Notes: generated from the sequence alone by a model not told the origin. A DNA stretch of 64,000 nt from Hahellaceae bacterium (GCA_024234575.1 JACKOB010000002.1:1054001-1118000); one strand, 5' to 3'. Numbered from the stretch's first letter, positions 8,329 through 17,461 are shown. Translations and numbers: made by a program.

Positions 8329-9309
8329 ATGCCGTTTTCGATAGCTGATTTTACTGAAATAACCAATACATTCGTACGCAGTCGTCGTGCTCAATTTCCT
8401 GTTTTATTAGTTGATGATGACTTGGTTTTTAGGGAGTTGGCCAGTGTCTATCTGGAAGATGCAGGCTACGAGGTGTTGGCTGTCGATAGCGTTGCGGCGG
8501 CTCATAGTGTTTTAGCAAAAAGAAATTTTCCGATTATCATGGTGGACTGGATGATGCCTGGCGTTGACGGCATAACGTTTTGTCAACAGCTCAGAAAAGA
8601 AAACCAGCCTTATCGCTACATCATGATGTTGTCTAGTAAAAATGATGGCGATGAAGTAGTGCAAGGCCTGACGGCAGGGGCCGACGATTATATTATTAAA
8701 GGCGGACGAAAATCAGAGTTAATTGCGCGTTTAGATTGTGGCGTTCGCGTGCTTGCCCAGCAAGTATTGCTTGAGCAGCAGAAAATTGAAATATTGCGGA
8801 AATCGCAGTCAGATCATCTGACGGCCACCTATAATCGTGGTTATTTAATGGAGCACTTACCGCGAGAGATTGTGCGCTCTTCACGGTATGAGAAGTCTTT
8901 TAGCATCATTCTTTGTGATATTGATTTTTTTAAGAAAATTAACGATGAGTATGGGCATTTGGGCGGCGACCATGCCTTGGTGACGTTTGCTAATGTGCTG
9001 GAGTTTTCCTTGCGTAAGGATATAGATTGGGTTGCACGCTATGGCGGAGAAGAGTTTGTGGTTGTGTTACCTAATACGGATCATTTGCAAGCCATGGTCG
9101 TGGCCGAGAAGCTTAGAGCAAACGTTGAAGCCGCCTCGACAACCTGGGAAGGAAAAACCATCGCAATGACGGCTAGCTTTGGCGTCGCGTCAAGCACACC
9201 ACAATACCCGGTAACGTCGGCAGATGCCTTGTTGGCTTTGGCAGATAAGCGTCTTTATAAGAGTAAGAGGGCTGGCAGAAACTGTTGTTTTGGTGAGCCT
9301 TTGGTGTGA
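8329..9309 (+). CDS. Response regulator diguanylate cyclase (REC-GGDEF)
   Basis: A 326-residue cytosolic protein. Residues about 24-140 are a receiver domain with the acidic pair DDD near the start (LLVDDDLVF) and the phospho-acceptor aspartate in IIMVDWMMPGVDG. Residues about 165-320 are a GGDEF domain: SDHLTATYNRGYLMEHL, CDIDFFKKINDEYGHLGGDHAL and the active-site loop YGGEEFVVVLP, which matches the GG[D/E]EF consensus of active cyclases. An RxxD inhibitory site is not obvious before GGEEF. It lies inside the polysaccharide locus behind a glycosyltransferase, so it may raise cyclic di-GMP when the locus is on. The partner kinase is unknown; the locus hybrid kinase is a candidate. Confidence 0.9.
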   Translation: MPFSIADFTEITNTFVRSRRAQFPVLLVDDDLVFRELASVYLEDAGYEVLAVDSVAAAHSVLAKRNFPIIMVDWMMPGVDGITFCQQLRKENQPYRYIMMLSSKNDGDEVVQGLTAGADDYIIKGGRKSELIARLDCGVRVLAQQVLLEQQKIEILRKSQSDHLTATYNRGYLMEHLPREIVRSSRYEKSFSIILCDIDFFKKINDEYGHLGGDHALVTFANVLEFSLRKDIDWVARYGGEEFVVVLPNTDHLQAMVVAEKLRANVEAASTTWEGKTIAMTASFGVASSTPQYPVTSADALLALADKRLYKSKRAGRNCCFGEPLV

Positions 9310-9378
9310 GCCACGTATGTGTACCCTGATGTATTTTCTGACACCTGCTTTGGCAATGTTGTTAGATCGAGGACGCGA

Positions 9379-9657
9379 TCAAGCTGCCGTGGTTACACCA
9401 ATTAACCAGGTAAGATCAGTGGTTTCGGGTGGCTGGCAGGGTGTCGCTTCTAAAGCGAGTGCCAGTGCTACTGTTGCTGGTGTAAAGTAAACGACCATCT
9501 CGCAATGCAAGCGACCTTCAGTTTCATGCCGATAGTAAATCGCCGCTCGCAACGGCGCTTCCTTACTGTAGGTTTGATGAAACCGATCGATAATGCGATC
9601 GATCGAGCTGTCGGTAAACATGGCATCACCCAGACTTTTTCGATACCAACTCTGCAT
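9379..9657 (-). CDS. Small hypothetical protein
   Basis: A 92-residue open frame in the gap between two rightward genes, on the opposite strand. It begins MQSWYRKSLGDAMF and has a coherent amphipathic N-terminal half followed by a LRAAIYYRHETEGRLHCEMVVYF segment that reads like a beta-hairpin of a real protein. No overlap with another gene forces this composition. I recognise no family and see no signal peptide or membrane segment. The ribosome-binding site is weak (GGGTAGGG). Confidence is moderate that it is translated. Confidence 0.5.
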   Translation of the reverse strand: MQSWYRKSLGDAMFTDSSIDRIIDRFHQTYSKEAPLRAAIYYRHETEGRLHCEMVVYFTPATVALALALEATPCQPPETTDLTWLIGVTTAA

Positions 9658-9724
9658 AACCCTACCCTAAGAACGCTTTAATTAACTATTGGGCTCCACT
9701 CCTGTACGCTAATACTTTTCATCG

Positions 9725-10225
9725 ATGAGTATGGCACGTATGGAAAATGAAGCGAACAAAATAGCAATTTTTGCAGATGTGCAAAATATTTATTATACCA
9801 CCCGGCAGGCATATAACCGGCAGTTCAATTATCGTCAATTGTGGCAAAGGCTGACTGAAAAAGGAGAGATCGTTTCCGCCATCGCCTATGCTATCGACCG
9901 TGGCGATGATAAACAGATAAAGTTTCAGGCTGTGCTAAAACATATTGGTTTTAATGTAAAACTGAAACCTTTTATCCAGCGTAGTGACGGCTCTGCTAAA
10001 GGAGACTGGGATGTTGGTATTACCATTGATGTTATGGAAGCGGCTCGATCTGTTGATACGGTGGTTTTGTTATCTGGCGATGGTGATTTTGATATGTTGT
10101 TGGAAAAAATTATTGCCGATTATCATGTGCGAGCAGAAGTTTATGGTGTGCCTGCGTTAACAGCAGGGTCGCTGATGGCAGTTGCCAGTATTTTTCATCC
10201 AATTTATGAAGATTTACTGCTATAA
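9725..10225 (+). CDS. NYN domain protein, LabA/DUF88 family
   Basis: A 166-residue soluble protein. It has the NYN (PIN-like) ribonuclease fold markers: IAIFADVQNIYY near residue 13 with the first acidic metal ligand, GDWDVGITIDVMEAA near residue 96, and VVLLSGDGDFDMLLEKI near residue 115 with the paired aspartates. NYN proteins of the LabA type are thought to be metal-dependent RNases; substrates are unknown for most. It is flanked by unrelated genes and followed by an inverted repeat at 10229-10260. The start could be one of two close methionines (9725 or 9734). Confidence 0.85.
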   Translation: MSMARMENEANKIAIFADVQNIYYTTRQAYNRQFNYRQLWQRLTEKGEIVSAIAYAIDRGDDKQIKFQAVLKHIGFNVKLKPFIQRSDGSAKGDWDVGITIDVMEAARSVDTVVLLSGDGDFDMLLEKIIADYHVRAEVYGVPALTAGSLMAVASIFHPIYEDLLL

Positions 10226-10228
10226 AAA

Positions 10229-10260
10229 GACTGCCCGGGCAATAGAGACCTCGGGCAGTC
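10229..10260 (+). terminator. Hairpin downstream of the NYN gene
   Basis: A 9-bp perfect stem (GACTGCCCG pairing with CGGGCAGTC) with a 14-nt loop starts 4 nt after the stop codon of the NYN gene. There is no strong T run after it, so it may be a weak or bidirectional terminator between the convergent genes. Confidence 0.55.
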
Positions 10261-10332
10261 AACCTTGATCATTCTTTGTGTATATTGGTACGCAGGCGCT
10301 TTCTTATTTACAGGTTTTTTTCTGGTGACGCC

Positions 10333-11283
10333 TTAAGGTATTTTCGGGGTTGCCATCAATAATGCATCTTTCATTAGCGATTTGAAGTAACGTTTCGATG
10401 GGCTGTTGATAAATGCACGCAGACTGTACTGTATGGCTTTAAAGCGATGGTTCTGTCGATGACATATATCCCTATAACCTGATGCCAAGCGCGCTCGAAC
10501 ATGGTTAATTGATCGTGCGTCCTGGTGCATCGCTGCCGGAGCATGTCGGTTGATGATGGTCTGCATCGCCTGCATCCGTTTTTCCATGTTGCTTGACACA
10601 GAGCCTTCACGCATAAGATAGCGCATGGTTTTATCATTGCAGTAGGCAACATTGCCCACTTGTGCAAGCTTGAGCCAAACGTCCCAGTCACTGGCGGAGG
10701 GCAGGCTAACGTCGAAGCCGCCAATCGCCAGGAAGGCATCCCGGCGTATTACGGTTGTTGATGTTCCCACAATGTTTTCACTAAACAGGGTTGCACTGGG
10801 GCTAGGTAGTTGCCGATATTCTCCCGCACTTAGGTTGCGATCATAACAAGATGAAAAATGCGGCCAATATTCAAAGCAGCCGATAATTTCCCTGCCATCG
10901 CTTTCGGCAATGTGGACATAATCGGTGAATGTTAAAACGACCTTTGTATTTGCTTTATGGTAAGCAATTTGCGAAGCAAGTTTGTTTTCTTCCCATAAAT
11001 CATCCGCATCCAGGAACGCAATAAATTGTGCATCCGAGACTTGTGCGGCTGTATTTCTGGCGCCCCCAGGGCCAAGGCGGTGTTCAAACAGGACTTTCAA
11101 GTCGCTGCTTTTTTGTACTTCGCGCTTTAGCCATTCAATCGATCCGTCTGTGGAGCCATCATCAACAATAATGATCTCGTAGGGCACGTCTTTTTGCGCT
11201 CTAATACTTGCCAGGCAGGCAGGTAAGAATGAGAGGCAATTATAGTTGGGGATAATAATGGAAACCTCAGGTGATGTGTGCAT
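10333..11283 (-). CDS. Glycosyltransferase family 2
   Basis: A 316-residue GT-A enzyme. The start at 11283 is chosen because CGGAGAA lies about 9 nt upstream and the sequence then enters directly into VSIIIPNYNCLSFLPACLASI, the canonical GT2 opening. Further motifs are IIVDDGSTDGS (nucleotide binding), the DxD-type FLDADDLWEENKL near residue 95, and the acceptor-side GGFDVSLPSASDWDVWLKLA. It should transfer one sugar of the repeat unit from a nucleotide sugar. It is the last gene of the leftward cluster running from the sigma-54 promoter at 17268-17285 and follows the polymerase-like gene by 114 bp. Confidence 0.88.
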   Translation of the reverse strand: MHTSPEVSIIIPNYNCLSFLPACLASIRAQKDVPYEIIIVDDGSTDGSIEWLKREVQKSSDLKVLFEHRLGPGGARNTAAQVSDAQFIAFLDADDLWEENKLASQIAYHKANTKVVLTFTDYVHIAESDGREIIGCFEYWPHFSSCYDRNLSAGEYRQLPSPSATLFSENIVGTSTTVIRRDAFLAIGGFDVSLPSASDWDVWLKLAQVGNVAYCNDKTMRYLMREGSVSSNMEKRMQAMQTIINRHAPAAMHQDARSINHVRARLASGYRDICHRQNHRFKAIQYSLRAFINSPSKRYFKSLMKDALLMATPKIP

Positions 11284-11397
11284 GGCATTTCTCCGGTTGT
11301 GGGACCTAAACAAGCGACGAATAACGGCCCATTTTGGGTTTGCAGTTGTTCGATAGTTTTTCAGTGTGCCTTTGGCTGATAAATGTGCCTCTACAAG

Positions 11398-12843
11398 TCA
11401 GGTAGCAGGATTCATGCCTGAATCTTTGATGGCCTGGCCGTCATGGCTTAAATTAAGACTGTTAAGGTAATGGTCAAGTGCGATGGTGAGCGCCATCAGA
11501 ATATAGAGTGGCCAGATAAATCCTTGGGTCAAGAATGTTCCCGATACACAAAACCCGACCAGTCCCGACAGTAATGCTCTCGCCATGACTTTAAGGCTGG
11601 AATCCAAGTGCGTTGCCAAATCTATTCGTCGTAAGCTGCGCAAGGCGAGTTTGAATGCGCCAACCAATAGACTGATGAAAAGACTTAATCCTACAAATCC
11701 CGTTTCGGCGAGAATCTGAAACCAGGTGCTATGTACCGCATGATTTTTCCCATCCCAATGAGGGCTATGGAAAAAGTAATTCGCATAAAAATTGTTAATG
11801 CCAACGCCAGTGATCGGATGGTGTGTCGCCATGCTGATTGCTGCTTGCCAGGCATATATTCTGCCCATAGCCGATTCGTCGATACCATCTTCATTTGCCC
11901 CGCCGGATGCGCGGTTTGAGATGCCTGCAACAGCGATAAGAATGACGAATATTAGACTCCCGATGCCAATGACGATGGCCTTGTTTTTGATTGAGCACCA
12001 CATTAATACGCCGGTGACTGCGGTTAGCCCGAGTAGTCCTCCGCGACTTTGGGTGCAGATAATCGCCCATGCAATGGTGGCATAGGCGAGTGTTGCCAAC
12101 AGCCGCTTGGCAACACTGTTTTTGCTGGTGAAAAGCATGCTGGCAGCAAAGCTTAGAGGAAACGTGAGTACCAGTGCCAGATCGTTGGGATCGCCGATCA
12201 TCGAGCCAATGTCACGTCCGATAGTGACTCGGGTTCCTTCTACGAGACCAATACCGTTAAGCTTATTGGATATTGCGATACAGCCAATGATGATGCCGGC
12301 AAGAATGATAAGCGCACTGGCTAACGAAAAATCTGCGGGTCGGCGAATCAGCCAGGCAATGGCACAAACCATTATCGCAATTTTTATATAAGTATCTTTG
12401 ATGTTGGCGAAGGCGGCAGCTCTGTCTGTCGCGAAAACTGCGCCGACGCACACCATGATAAAAAAAATAGCAAACAAGCTTAGCTGTCGAGACCAGTAGA
12501 TCTTAATCTGATTGCTAATGAAAATATGCCATCCGAGCACGGTAAATGAGGCGAGTGCCAAAAGCTGTGGAATTTTAAGCGGGTTGAGAACGGGTATCGC
12601 TTCATGTAACCGGAAGAAGGAAAACAAGATGAAGCCCAGGCATACCCATACCGGAAAACGAAAAACGGCCAAAGTCGCCGGTATAAGCAAAGGAATGAAG
12701 AGCAATATCAGTGGTTGGGGCAATACCCATAGCGTACTGCAAAGCAATAAAGATGCTATTACCGGTAAGGCAATATTTGCCATTGACGAGCCGAGGTTAA
12801 GGTCGAATACATAAGGTAATCTTGTCTTTGTTTGTTCTGCCAT
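11398..12843 (-). CDS. O-antigen ligase / polysaccharide polymerase-like membrane protein
   Basis: A 481-residue inner-membrane protein with about 11-12 hydrophobic segments. The large periplasmic loop carries the Wzy_C/WaaL-type signature: ICTQSRGGLLGL near residue 265 and HPITGVGINNFYANYF...HAVHSTWFQILAETGFVGL near residues 340-390, with the conserved arginine, histidine and GxGxxNF elements. It should polymerise or ligate undecaprenyl-linked repeat units on the periplasmic side; SypL holds the comparable place in syp loci. Its ATG overlaps the stop of the flippase gene by one nucleotide (TAATG), indicating coupled translation. Confidence 0.85.
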   Translation of the reverse strand: MAEQTKTRLPYVFDLNLGSSMANIALPVIASLLLCSTLWVLPQPLILLFIPLLIPATLAVFRFPVWVCLGFILFSFFRLHEAIPVLNPLKIPQLLALASFTVLGWHIFISNQIKIYWSRQLSLFAIFFIMVCVGAVFATDRAAAFANIKDTYIKIAIMVCAIAWLIRRPADFSLASALIILAGIIIGCIAISNKLNGIGLVEGTRVTIGRDIGSMIGDPNDLALVLTFPLSFAASMLFTSKNSVAKRLLATLAYATIAWAIICTQSRGGLLGLTAVTGVLMWCSIKNKAIVIGIGSLIFVILIAVAGISNRASGGANEDGIDESAMGRIYAWQAAISMATHHPITGVGINNFYANYFFHSPHWDGKNHAVHSTWFQILAETGFVGLSLFISLLVGAFKLALRSLRRIDLATHLDSSLKVMARALLSGLVGFCVSGTFLTQGFIWPLYILMALTIALDHYLNSLNLSHDGQAIKDSGMNPAT

Positions 12844-14303
12844 TAGCCTGCCCTCGAATAGTCTGGCCTGGTGGGCGAGTGGTTTGTTAGCGGCTGGCTA
12901 CTAACCACGATCATCCCCATTGCTACTAGTGAGAGAAGTAACAGCAATAGTTGCGCCAGGAGAGGTAGTGTCAGGTCAATATTAAGAATTCCAGCACAGC
13001 TGATCAGCGCACACCCGAGCAGAGGTTTGAAAGCATAGTTGAGCGGTAATGCACGTTGGCTGGCAATATAAAAGAGCACCACTCGGATGCTATAGATGAT
13101 GGCGAAGCCTTTCACCAAACCATCTACACCGAGGATGGTGACGCCCAAATAGTAGATGGTGATAGATATGATCGCCATCCATGCATTTAGTCGGGTAACT
13201 AAGAGAGTCGTTGCGCCGACATAGCAGCCTGTATTCATGATATGCGAACACTGTTTTAGTGCCATGCCAATACACAGCCAAGGCAAAAGCTCGATGGCCG
13301 GATGATAGGCTTCGGGAAGTAAACGGCTAATGATGATGGGGCCGAGCACGGCGACCCCCAAGGCACTGGCGAAACTTGTGATACTGCCCAGCGTTGCGAA
13401 ACGGGCATTTTGGTTACGGCCATCCATCTGTTGCAAGATGGCAAAGCGTTTCGGAAACCACCATAAAGTGAAGGGTTCGATGGCAAAAGCGACCAACAAT
13501 GCAAATTGCGAAGCAATTGCATAATGCGCCAGTACTGTTGTGTCTATCATTCCGGCCAGAAGCCATTTCTCGGCACCGCTGCCAAGAAAAACAAGGAACC
13601 CTGAAAGTATCAATGGCGAGCCATATTTTAAGAGCTTTTGGGCGAGTTCCGGGTCAAAAACGAGAGCCGTGTCTTTGCTTTGAACCCTAATCAACAAGAT
13701 AGCCATGAGCGAGGCAGAGACCAGGCCGCTCCAAAGAACTCCCTCAATCCCCCAGCCTGCGCGCAGAAAAACCAGGGTCGTTAATGCCTGTAGCAGAGCC
13801 TTGCCGGTGCTAATCAGGAAAAATAGCCCAGCACGCTCGCGCAGTCGTAGCCATGCCAAGGGAATGTTGATGCATGCCGATATGGTCAGTGTAGCGCTGG
13901 CCAAAAGCCATTGTACCTTTGTGACTTTCCCGGGAAGCCAGTTGATGATGTGCTCCACAAAAGGTACGGCGAAGAAAAATATTGCTACGGCAATGCCAGT
14001 ATTGGTGACAAATGCGACTGAAGCAGTTCGCCGATAGCTGTCGCTGTCTTTGGCAAAGCCGCAATACCGGTACATTGCTTCGGTTAGGCCAAGGCCAAGT
14101 AATATCCCGCCGAGACTCATCCAGGTAATAAGCACATCCAGACGCCCATATTCTGCAGCAGGTAAATAAGAAGTTGTTACCGGAAGCATCAGAAATGACA
14201 CGCCTTTCATGATTAACAGCCCTAACGCATAAAACAGGGCCTGTCTGAGTTCGTGTGGCAGGCGGATTGGGCGCTTCACTGCTGACTCGCTTCTATCGCG
14301 CAA
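12843..14303 (-). CDS. Polysaccharide flippase (PST/MOP superfamily, Wzx-type)
   Basis: A 486-residue inner-membrane protein with about 12-14 membrane segments spread over the full length. The N-terminus has the typical PST pattern ALFYALGLLIMKGVSFLMLPVTTSYLPAAEYGRLDVL, and the middle has ARFATLGSITSFASALGVAVLGP. It should move undecaprenyl-linked repeat units across the inner membrane; SypK is the equivalent in Vibrio syp. The start may overlap the upstream glycosyltransferase by 28 nt. It is second-last but one in the leftward operon. Confidence 0.88.
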   Translation of the reverse strand: MRDRSESAVKRPIRLPHELRQALFYALGLLIMKGVSFLMLPVTTSYLPAAEYGRLDVLITWMSLGGILLGLGLTEAMYRYCGFAKDSDSYRRTASVAFVTNTGIAVAIFFFAVPFVEHIINWLPGKVTKVQWLLASATLTISACINIPLAWLRLRERAGLFFLISTGKALLQALTTLVFLRAGWGIEGVLWSGLVSASLMAILLIRVQSKDTALVFDPELAQKLLKYGSPLILSGFLVFLGSGAEKWLLAGMIDTTVLAHYAIASQFALLVAFAIEPFTLWWFPKRFAILQQMDGRNQNARFATLGSITSFASALGVAVLGPIIISRLLPEAYHPAIELLPWLCIGMALKQCSHIMNTGCYVGATTLLVTRLNAWMAIISITIYYLGVTILGVDGLVKGFAIIYSIRVVLFYIASQRALPLNYAFKPLLGCALISCAGILNIDLTLPLLAQLLLLLLSLVAMGMIVVSSQPLTNHSPTRPDYSRAG

Positions 14304-15445
14304 GAGAGTTTTTGCGCCTGATAAGATGATGAAAAAAGTGATTCGATGCGCTGGCGTGCGAGGCTGGCGAGATGTACGCGACCTTCGCTTGGCAAGGATT
14401 TAAGTTGCATGATGGCGCTGGAGAGTGCACGAATATCATTTGTGGGTACCAATAAACCTGCATTTTCGCCGACAATTTCCGGGCAGCCCATAAAGTAAGT
14501 GCTAATTACGGGTAGCCCCAAAGCCATTGCCTCTTTTAACACCAGTGGGCCGGTGTCTTTATCGCCATTTTTAGCGGCACAGAACGGTGCAACCAAGCCT
14601 AAATATTGACTGGCATGCTGGCGAATCCATTGGCTGTCCCGAGCGCCGAGAAAGTTTATCCAAGGCCCCAATCTCATTGCTTGTACTTGTTCTTGTAAGG
14701 CGCTTTGAATTTCACCTTTACCGATGATATCGAGTATGGGACGTTCAGCATCTGGTATGTCTGATAGAGCATTAATCAGTAGGGGAAGCCCTTTCTTCTC
14801 TGTTAGACGGCCAATAAATAGCAGTCGGTTTTCGGGCATTGCATTGGGGGAATAAGGAAATTTTTCCAGCTCGATACCACAATGTACCAGCAAGGTCGAA
14901 GCCCTCGGTTGTAGTGCTCGAAAATCCGCATCCATTTGCTGGCAAACCGCTACGGCGAAGTCTGCATATTGAAGTTTAAGTGGCAGATCCCAAGGGGAGG
15001 CGTACACGTCAAAGCCATGACCCACAAACGATACCGTTATCCCTAGTAATTTAGCTGCGACAATGGCCGTCGCCGCAGTATGCAGTGCAAAGTGAGCATG
15101 CAGATGCTGGCAACCGCTAGCCTTGGCCAGCAACGCGACTTTTGCACCTTGTAATAAAAGGGATTGGGTAGAGATACCCTGTTGCCGCAGAGAGAATTTC
15201 AATGCGGCGAGCCATCCGTATGGTGACTTAAAAAAATGCTTAATCGCACGCTTTTTATCTACCGAGTCGATATAACGGGTCACGCGTTGTAAGGCGGCAT
15301 CATCAGGTTGATAGCCTTCTGTAGGGCGGTTAAATGCGATGGGTATTACCTTATGTCCCAGTGTTTGCATCGCTCGTATTTCGGTACCAACAAACGTTTC
15401 AGATAAAACAGGGAAGTTGGAAAGAACATAGCCGACAGTTTTCAT
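14276..15445 (-). CDS. Glycosyltransferase family 4
   Basis: A 389-residue GT-B enzyme. The ATG at 15443-15445 overlaps the stop of the asparagine-synthase-like gene (ATGA), a strong sign of coupling, and places KTVGYVLSNFPVLSETFVGTEIRAM at the N-terminus, the pattern of colanic-acid and syp-type GT4 enzymes. Later motifs include LHAHFALHTAATAIVAAKLLG, NRLLFIGRLTEKKGLPLLI and KEAMALGLPVISTYFMGCPEIV. It transfers a sugar to the growing lipid-linked repeat unit in the cytosol. It resembles the SypH class by place and type, but the donor sugar is unknown. Confidence 0.88.
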   Translation of the reverse strand: MKTVGYVLSNFPVLSETFVGTEIRAMQTLGHKVIPIAFNRPTEGYQPDDAALQRVTRYIDSVDKKRAIKHFFKSPYGWLAALKFSLRQQGISTQSLLLQGAKVALLAKASGCQHLHAHFALHTAATAIVAAKLLGITVSFVGHGFDVYASPWDLPLKLQYADFAVAVCQQMDADFRALQPRASTLLVHCGIELEKFPYSPNAMPENRLLFIGRLTEKKGLPLLINALSDIPDAERPILDIIGKGEIQSALQEQVQAMRLGPWINFLGARDSQWIRQHASQYLGLVAPFCAAKNGDKDTGPLVLKEAMALGLPVISTYFMGCPEIVGENAGLLVPTNDIRALSSAIMQLKSLPSEGRVHLASLARQRIESLFSSSYQAQKLSCAIEASQQ

Positions 15446-17166
15446 GCGAGAGCTCCAATGTTGTTGACAGGTTGAGCGGCGTTGGTGGATTCGGTTAGAA
15501 AATATGACCAAATAGTCGCGAACCCCTGAACATGGGTTGCAACCGGGCTACTCATCAGAATGTTGACTGCTTGTGTGGCAGAGGTCGCCTCTACGCCGAC
15601 TGTCTGCAAAACTTTGCCGACGATGCTGGTATCCTGAGCCTGCAGCCATGCACTGTAATTAAAGATGGCGCCTGATTGCTTTCCCCATGCAGGTGCCATT
15701 CCGAGCCGTGAGGCCAGACCGGGGTAGCGCGCTCGTATTGAAATGCCAGATTTTAAAGGCTGAGAGGTTTTATCCCAGGTTATTGAGGCAAGCTTAGGTG
15801 ATAGCTTTTCTATAGCTTTTCGGTGAAATGTACTGCCCAGCTTCATGTGTGCAGGCAAATTGCCAGCGTAATGAACCACGTTTTGATCTAGAAATGGGTG
15901 GCTGCGATCATAAAAATCATCCAGTAACTGCTGACCGGCGGCGACCATGCGAGGTACCCGCACTTTAAGATAGAAATTATCCAGGTAAGAGGCCGCGGAT
16001 AACTGATTGTTTTCATGCTGTGTAAGCACATTCTCAAGCCAGCTATTAATTTGTGCGGCATGCCCTGGCAGCGCATTTTTTAGCGGCGTTGCCGTTTTGC
16101 CAAACTCCTCCCGGATATACCGCTTAGCGTGAGGCAAGAAACGGTCAGTCAGTGCTTTATAGCCAAACAAGGAAAATCCAGGCATACCTCTGTCGTAGTA
16201 AAACGCCCGGTAGGTCTCGGCACCGGTGCCGGTGATTACAGAGCGTCTCATTGTCTGTGTAATAAGGTCTTCATCTATCAGGGCGTGGCCATGGTGTAGT
16301 GCGACCTCGCCCATTCCGTGCTCAGCTATGCGTTTACTCGCTTGCCATTTGCATTGATTTTCCCTGGAGCGACTGGTAAATAGCGGGATTTTTGCCGCCG
16401 CTGCCAAAGCGCGTGCAATGACGATGTCGCTACTACCTTCAGAGCCGTAGGAAAGCCCGGTGACTTTATATCCACAGGAAAGTGCTGCGGCTAGAATCAA
16501 TCGAGAATCCAGCCCGCCGGAAAGGGAAATAATTGCCTCTGGTGAGTGATCCAAACTGGACTTTACGGCGGCGACAAAAGCATCCAGTGCATCATCGAAA
16601 TCAGTCACTTCGCCGGTGAATAGAGCGTTTTCTCTGTTGACTTGAACCGACAGCTCTCCATTAGCCGAGACCAGAATTTTCGTGCCACCCTCATGATGGT
16701 CAACACCAGCGAAAATGCTGGATGAATCAAGAACCTGGCTGAAGCAGAGCATTTGTAGCATAGCTTGTGGGTTTACGCGGGGCTTTTGGGGGAGGCAAGA
16801 AATTAGCTCTTTGCGACTGGAGGCTAAAATGCAAAAGTCATCCGTGATATAGCTGTGGATAGGAAATAGTCCCAGCTTGTCGGTAGCGGCGGTCAATACA
16901 CGCTCTTGTTTATCAAAGCATACCCAAGAGCGCCCCCAATAGCTGTGTGCACTTTGAATGATGATGTCATTGATCATCTGCGTGTTCTGACTGGCTTGGG
17001 CCGCGTCACCCCATATGGTGACTTTGTATCGGTGGTCTTCAAACACGCAGAGCGAATCCGGGTTGCCATTGTGGTAACTCCTGCATTCAAAAAACTGAGT
17101 GTCTATACCCGCTAGTCGGCGAGTCGCTGTATCCCTAAAGGTCAGTATGAAATTTGCTTTTGCCAT
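15442..17166 (-). CDS. Asparagine-synthase-like protein (class II amidotransferase fold)
   Basis: A 574-residue protein with a Ntn-hydrolase-like N-terminal half (about residues 1-190) and an ATP-pyrophosphatase half carrying the PP-loop ISLSGGLDSRLILAAAL. True glutamine-dependent synthetases begin with a catalytic Cys right after the first Met; here the chosen start (17164-17166, MAKANFILTFRD) has no such Cys, so glutamine hydrolysis is unlikely. AsnB-like proteins without that Cys are common in exopolysaccharide clusters and may amidate sugars or a modified acid, which would fit with uronic acids made by the ugd product. First gene after the sigma-54 promoter at 17268-17285; its stop overlaps the next gene by 4 nt. 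Confidence 0.8.
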   Translation of the reverse strand: MAKANFILTFRDTATRRLAGIDTQFFECRSYHNGNPDSLCVFEDHRYKVTIWGDAAQASQNTQMINDIIIQSAHSYWGRSWVCFDKQERVLTAATDKLGLFPIHSYITDDFCILASSRKELISCLPQKPRVNPQAMLQMLCFSQVLDSSSIFAGVDHHEGGTKILVSANGELSVQVNRENALFTGEVTDFDDALDAFVAAVKSSLDHSPEAIISLSGGLDSRLILAAALSCGYKVTGLSYGSEGSSDIVIARALAAAAKIPLFTSRSRENQCKWQASKRIAEHGMGEVALHHGHALIDEDLITQTMRRSVITGTGAETYRAFYYDRGMPGFSLFGYKALTDRFLPHAKRYIREEFGKTATPLKNALPGHAAQINSWLENVLTQHENNQLSAASYLDNFYLKVRVPRMVAAGQQLLDDFYDRSHPFLDQNVVHYAGNLPAHMKLGSTFHRKAIEKLSPKLASITWDKTSQPLKSGISIRARYPGLASRLGMAPAWGKQSGAIFNYSAWLQAQDTSIVGKVLQTVGVEATSATQAVNILMSSPVATHVQGFATIWSYFLTESTNAAQPVNNIGALA

Positions 17167-17267
17167 CTCTATTCCCCAATCCCAAATTTTTTCTCTTGTC
17201 TTCAGAGAGTTAATAATCAACATGCTTAAGTGTTGCTAAGCCAGCTCGCTTTGCGTTGAAAGGGGTA

Positions 17268-17285
17268 TTGCAGCTACCGTGCCGA
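17268..17285 (-). promoter_or_regulatory. Sigma-54 promoter of the leftward polysaccharide operon
   Basis: On the minus strand the element is CGGCAC-GGTAG-CTGCA, with GG at 17283-17282 and GC at 17271-17270, exactly 10 nt apart. The start would fall near 17258, giving a leader of about 90 nt to the ATG at 17166. It should drive the asparagine-synthase-like, GT4, flippase, polymerase and GT2 genes. Confidence 0.78.
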
Positions 17286-17377
17286 AACAGGAAATAGAAA
17301 AAATAAACATATAAATCAATATTTTATGTCTTTTTTCGAGCGTGCTTACTCGATTTGCTCTAGCTTTTGATTCTCAT

Positions 17378-17403
17378 TTTGCAAATCAAATTGCTATTTC
17401 GCA
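17378..17403 (+). promoter_or_regulatory. Degenerate LuxO/SypG-like box region between divergent promoters
   Basis: This AT-rich stretch has TTGCAAATCAAAT and, directly after, a half resembling TGCTATTTCGCAT. Each 13-mer keeps only one good half of TTGCA-N3-TGCAA. It lies about 60-95 bp from both divergent sigma-54 promoters, the same place as the clearer boxes at 7141-7166, so it is probably the shared activator site. Confidence 0.45.
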
Positions 17404-17461
17404 TGTCGCTGCAACGTTATCTGAAAATCTAATATCTTGATTTATATGTAAAAAATTGGAT

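Noticed and set aside
13497..13525. TTGCA-like repeats resembling the activator boxes
   Set aside because: They lie in the middle of the flippase coding region, with no sigma-54 promoter within 300 bp in either direction, and do not keep the 13-bp spacing. Probably chance.
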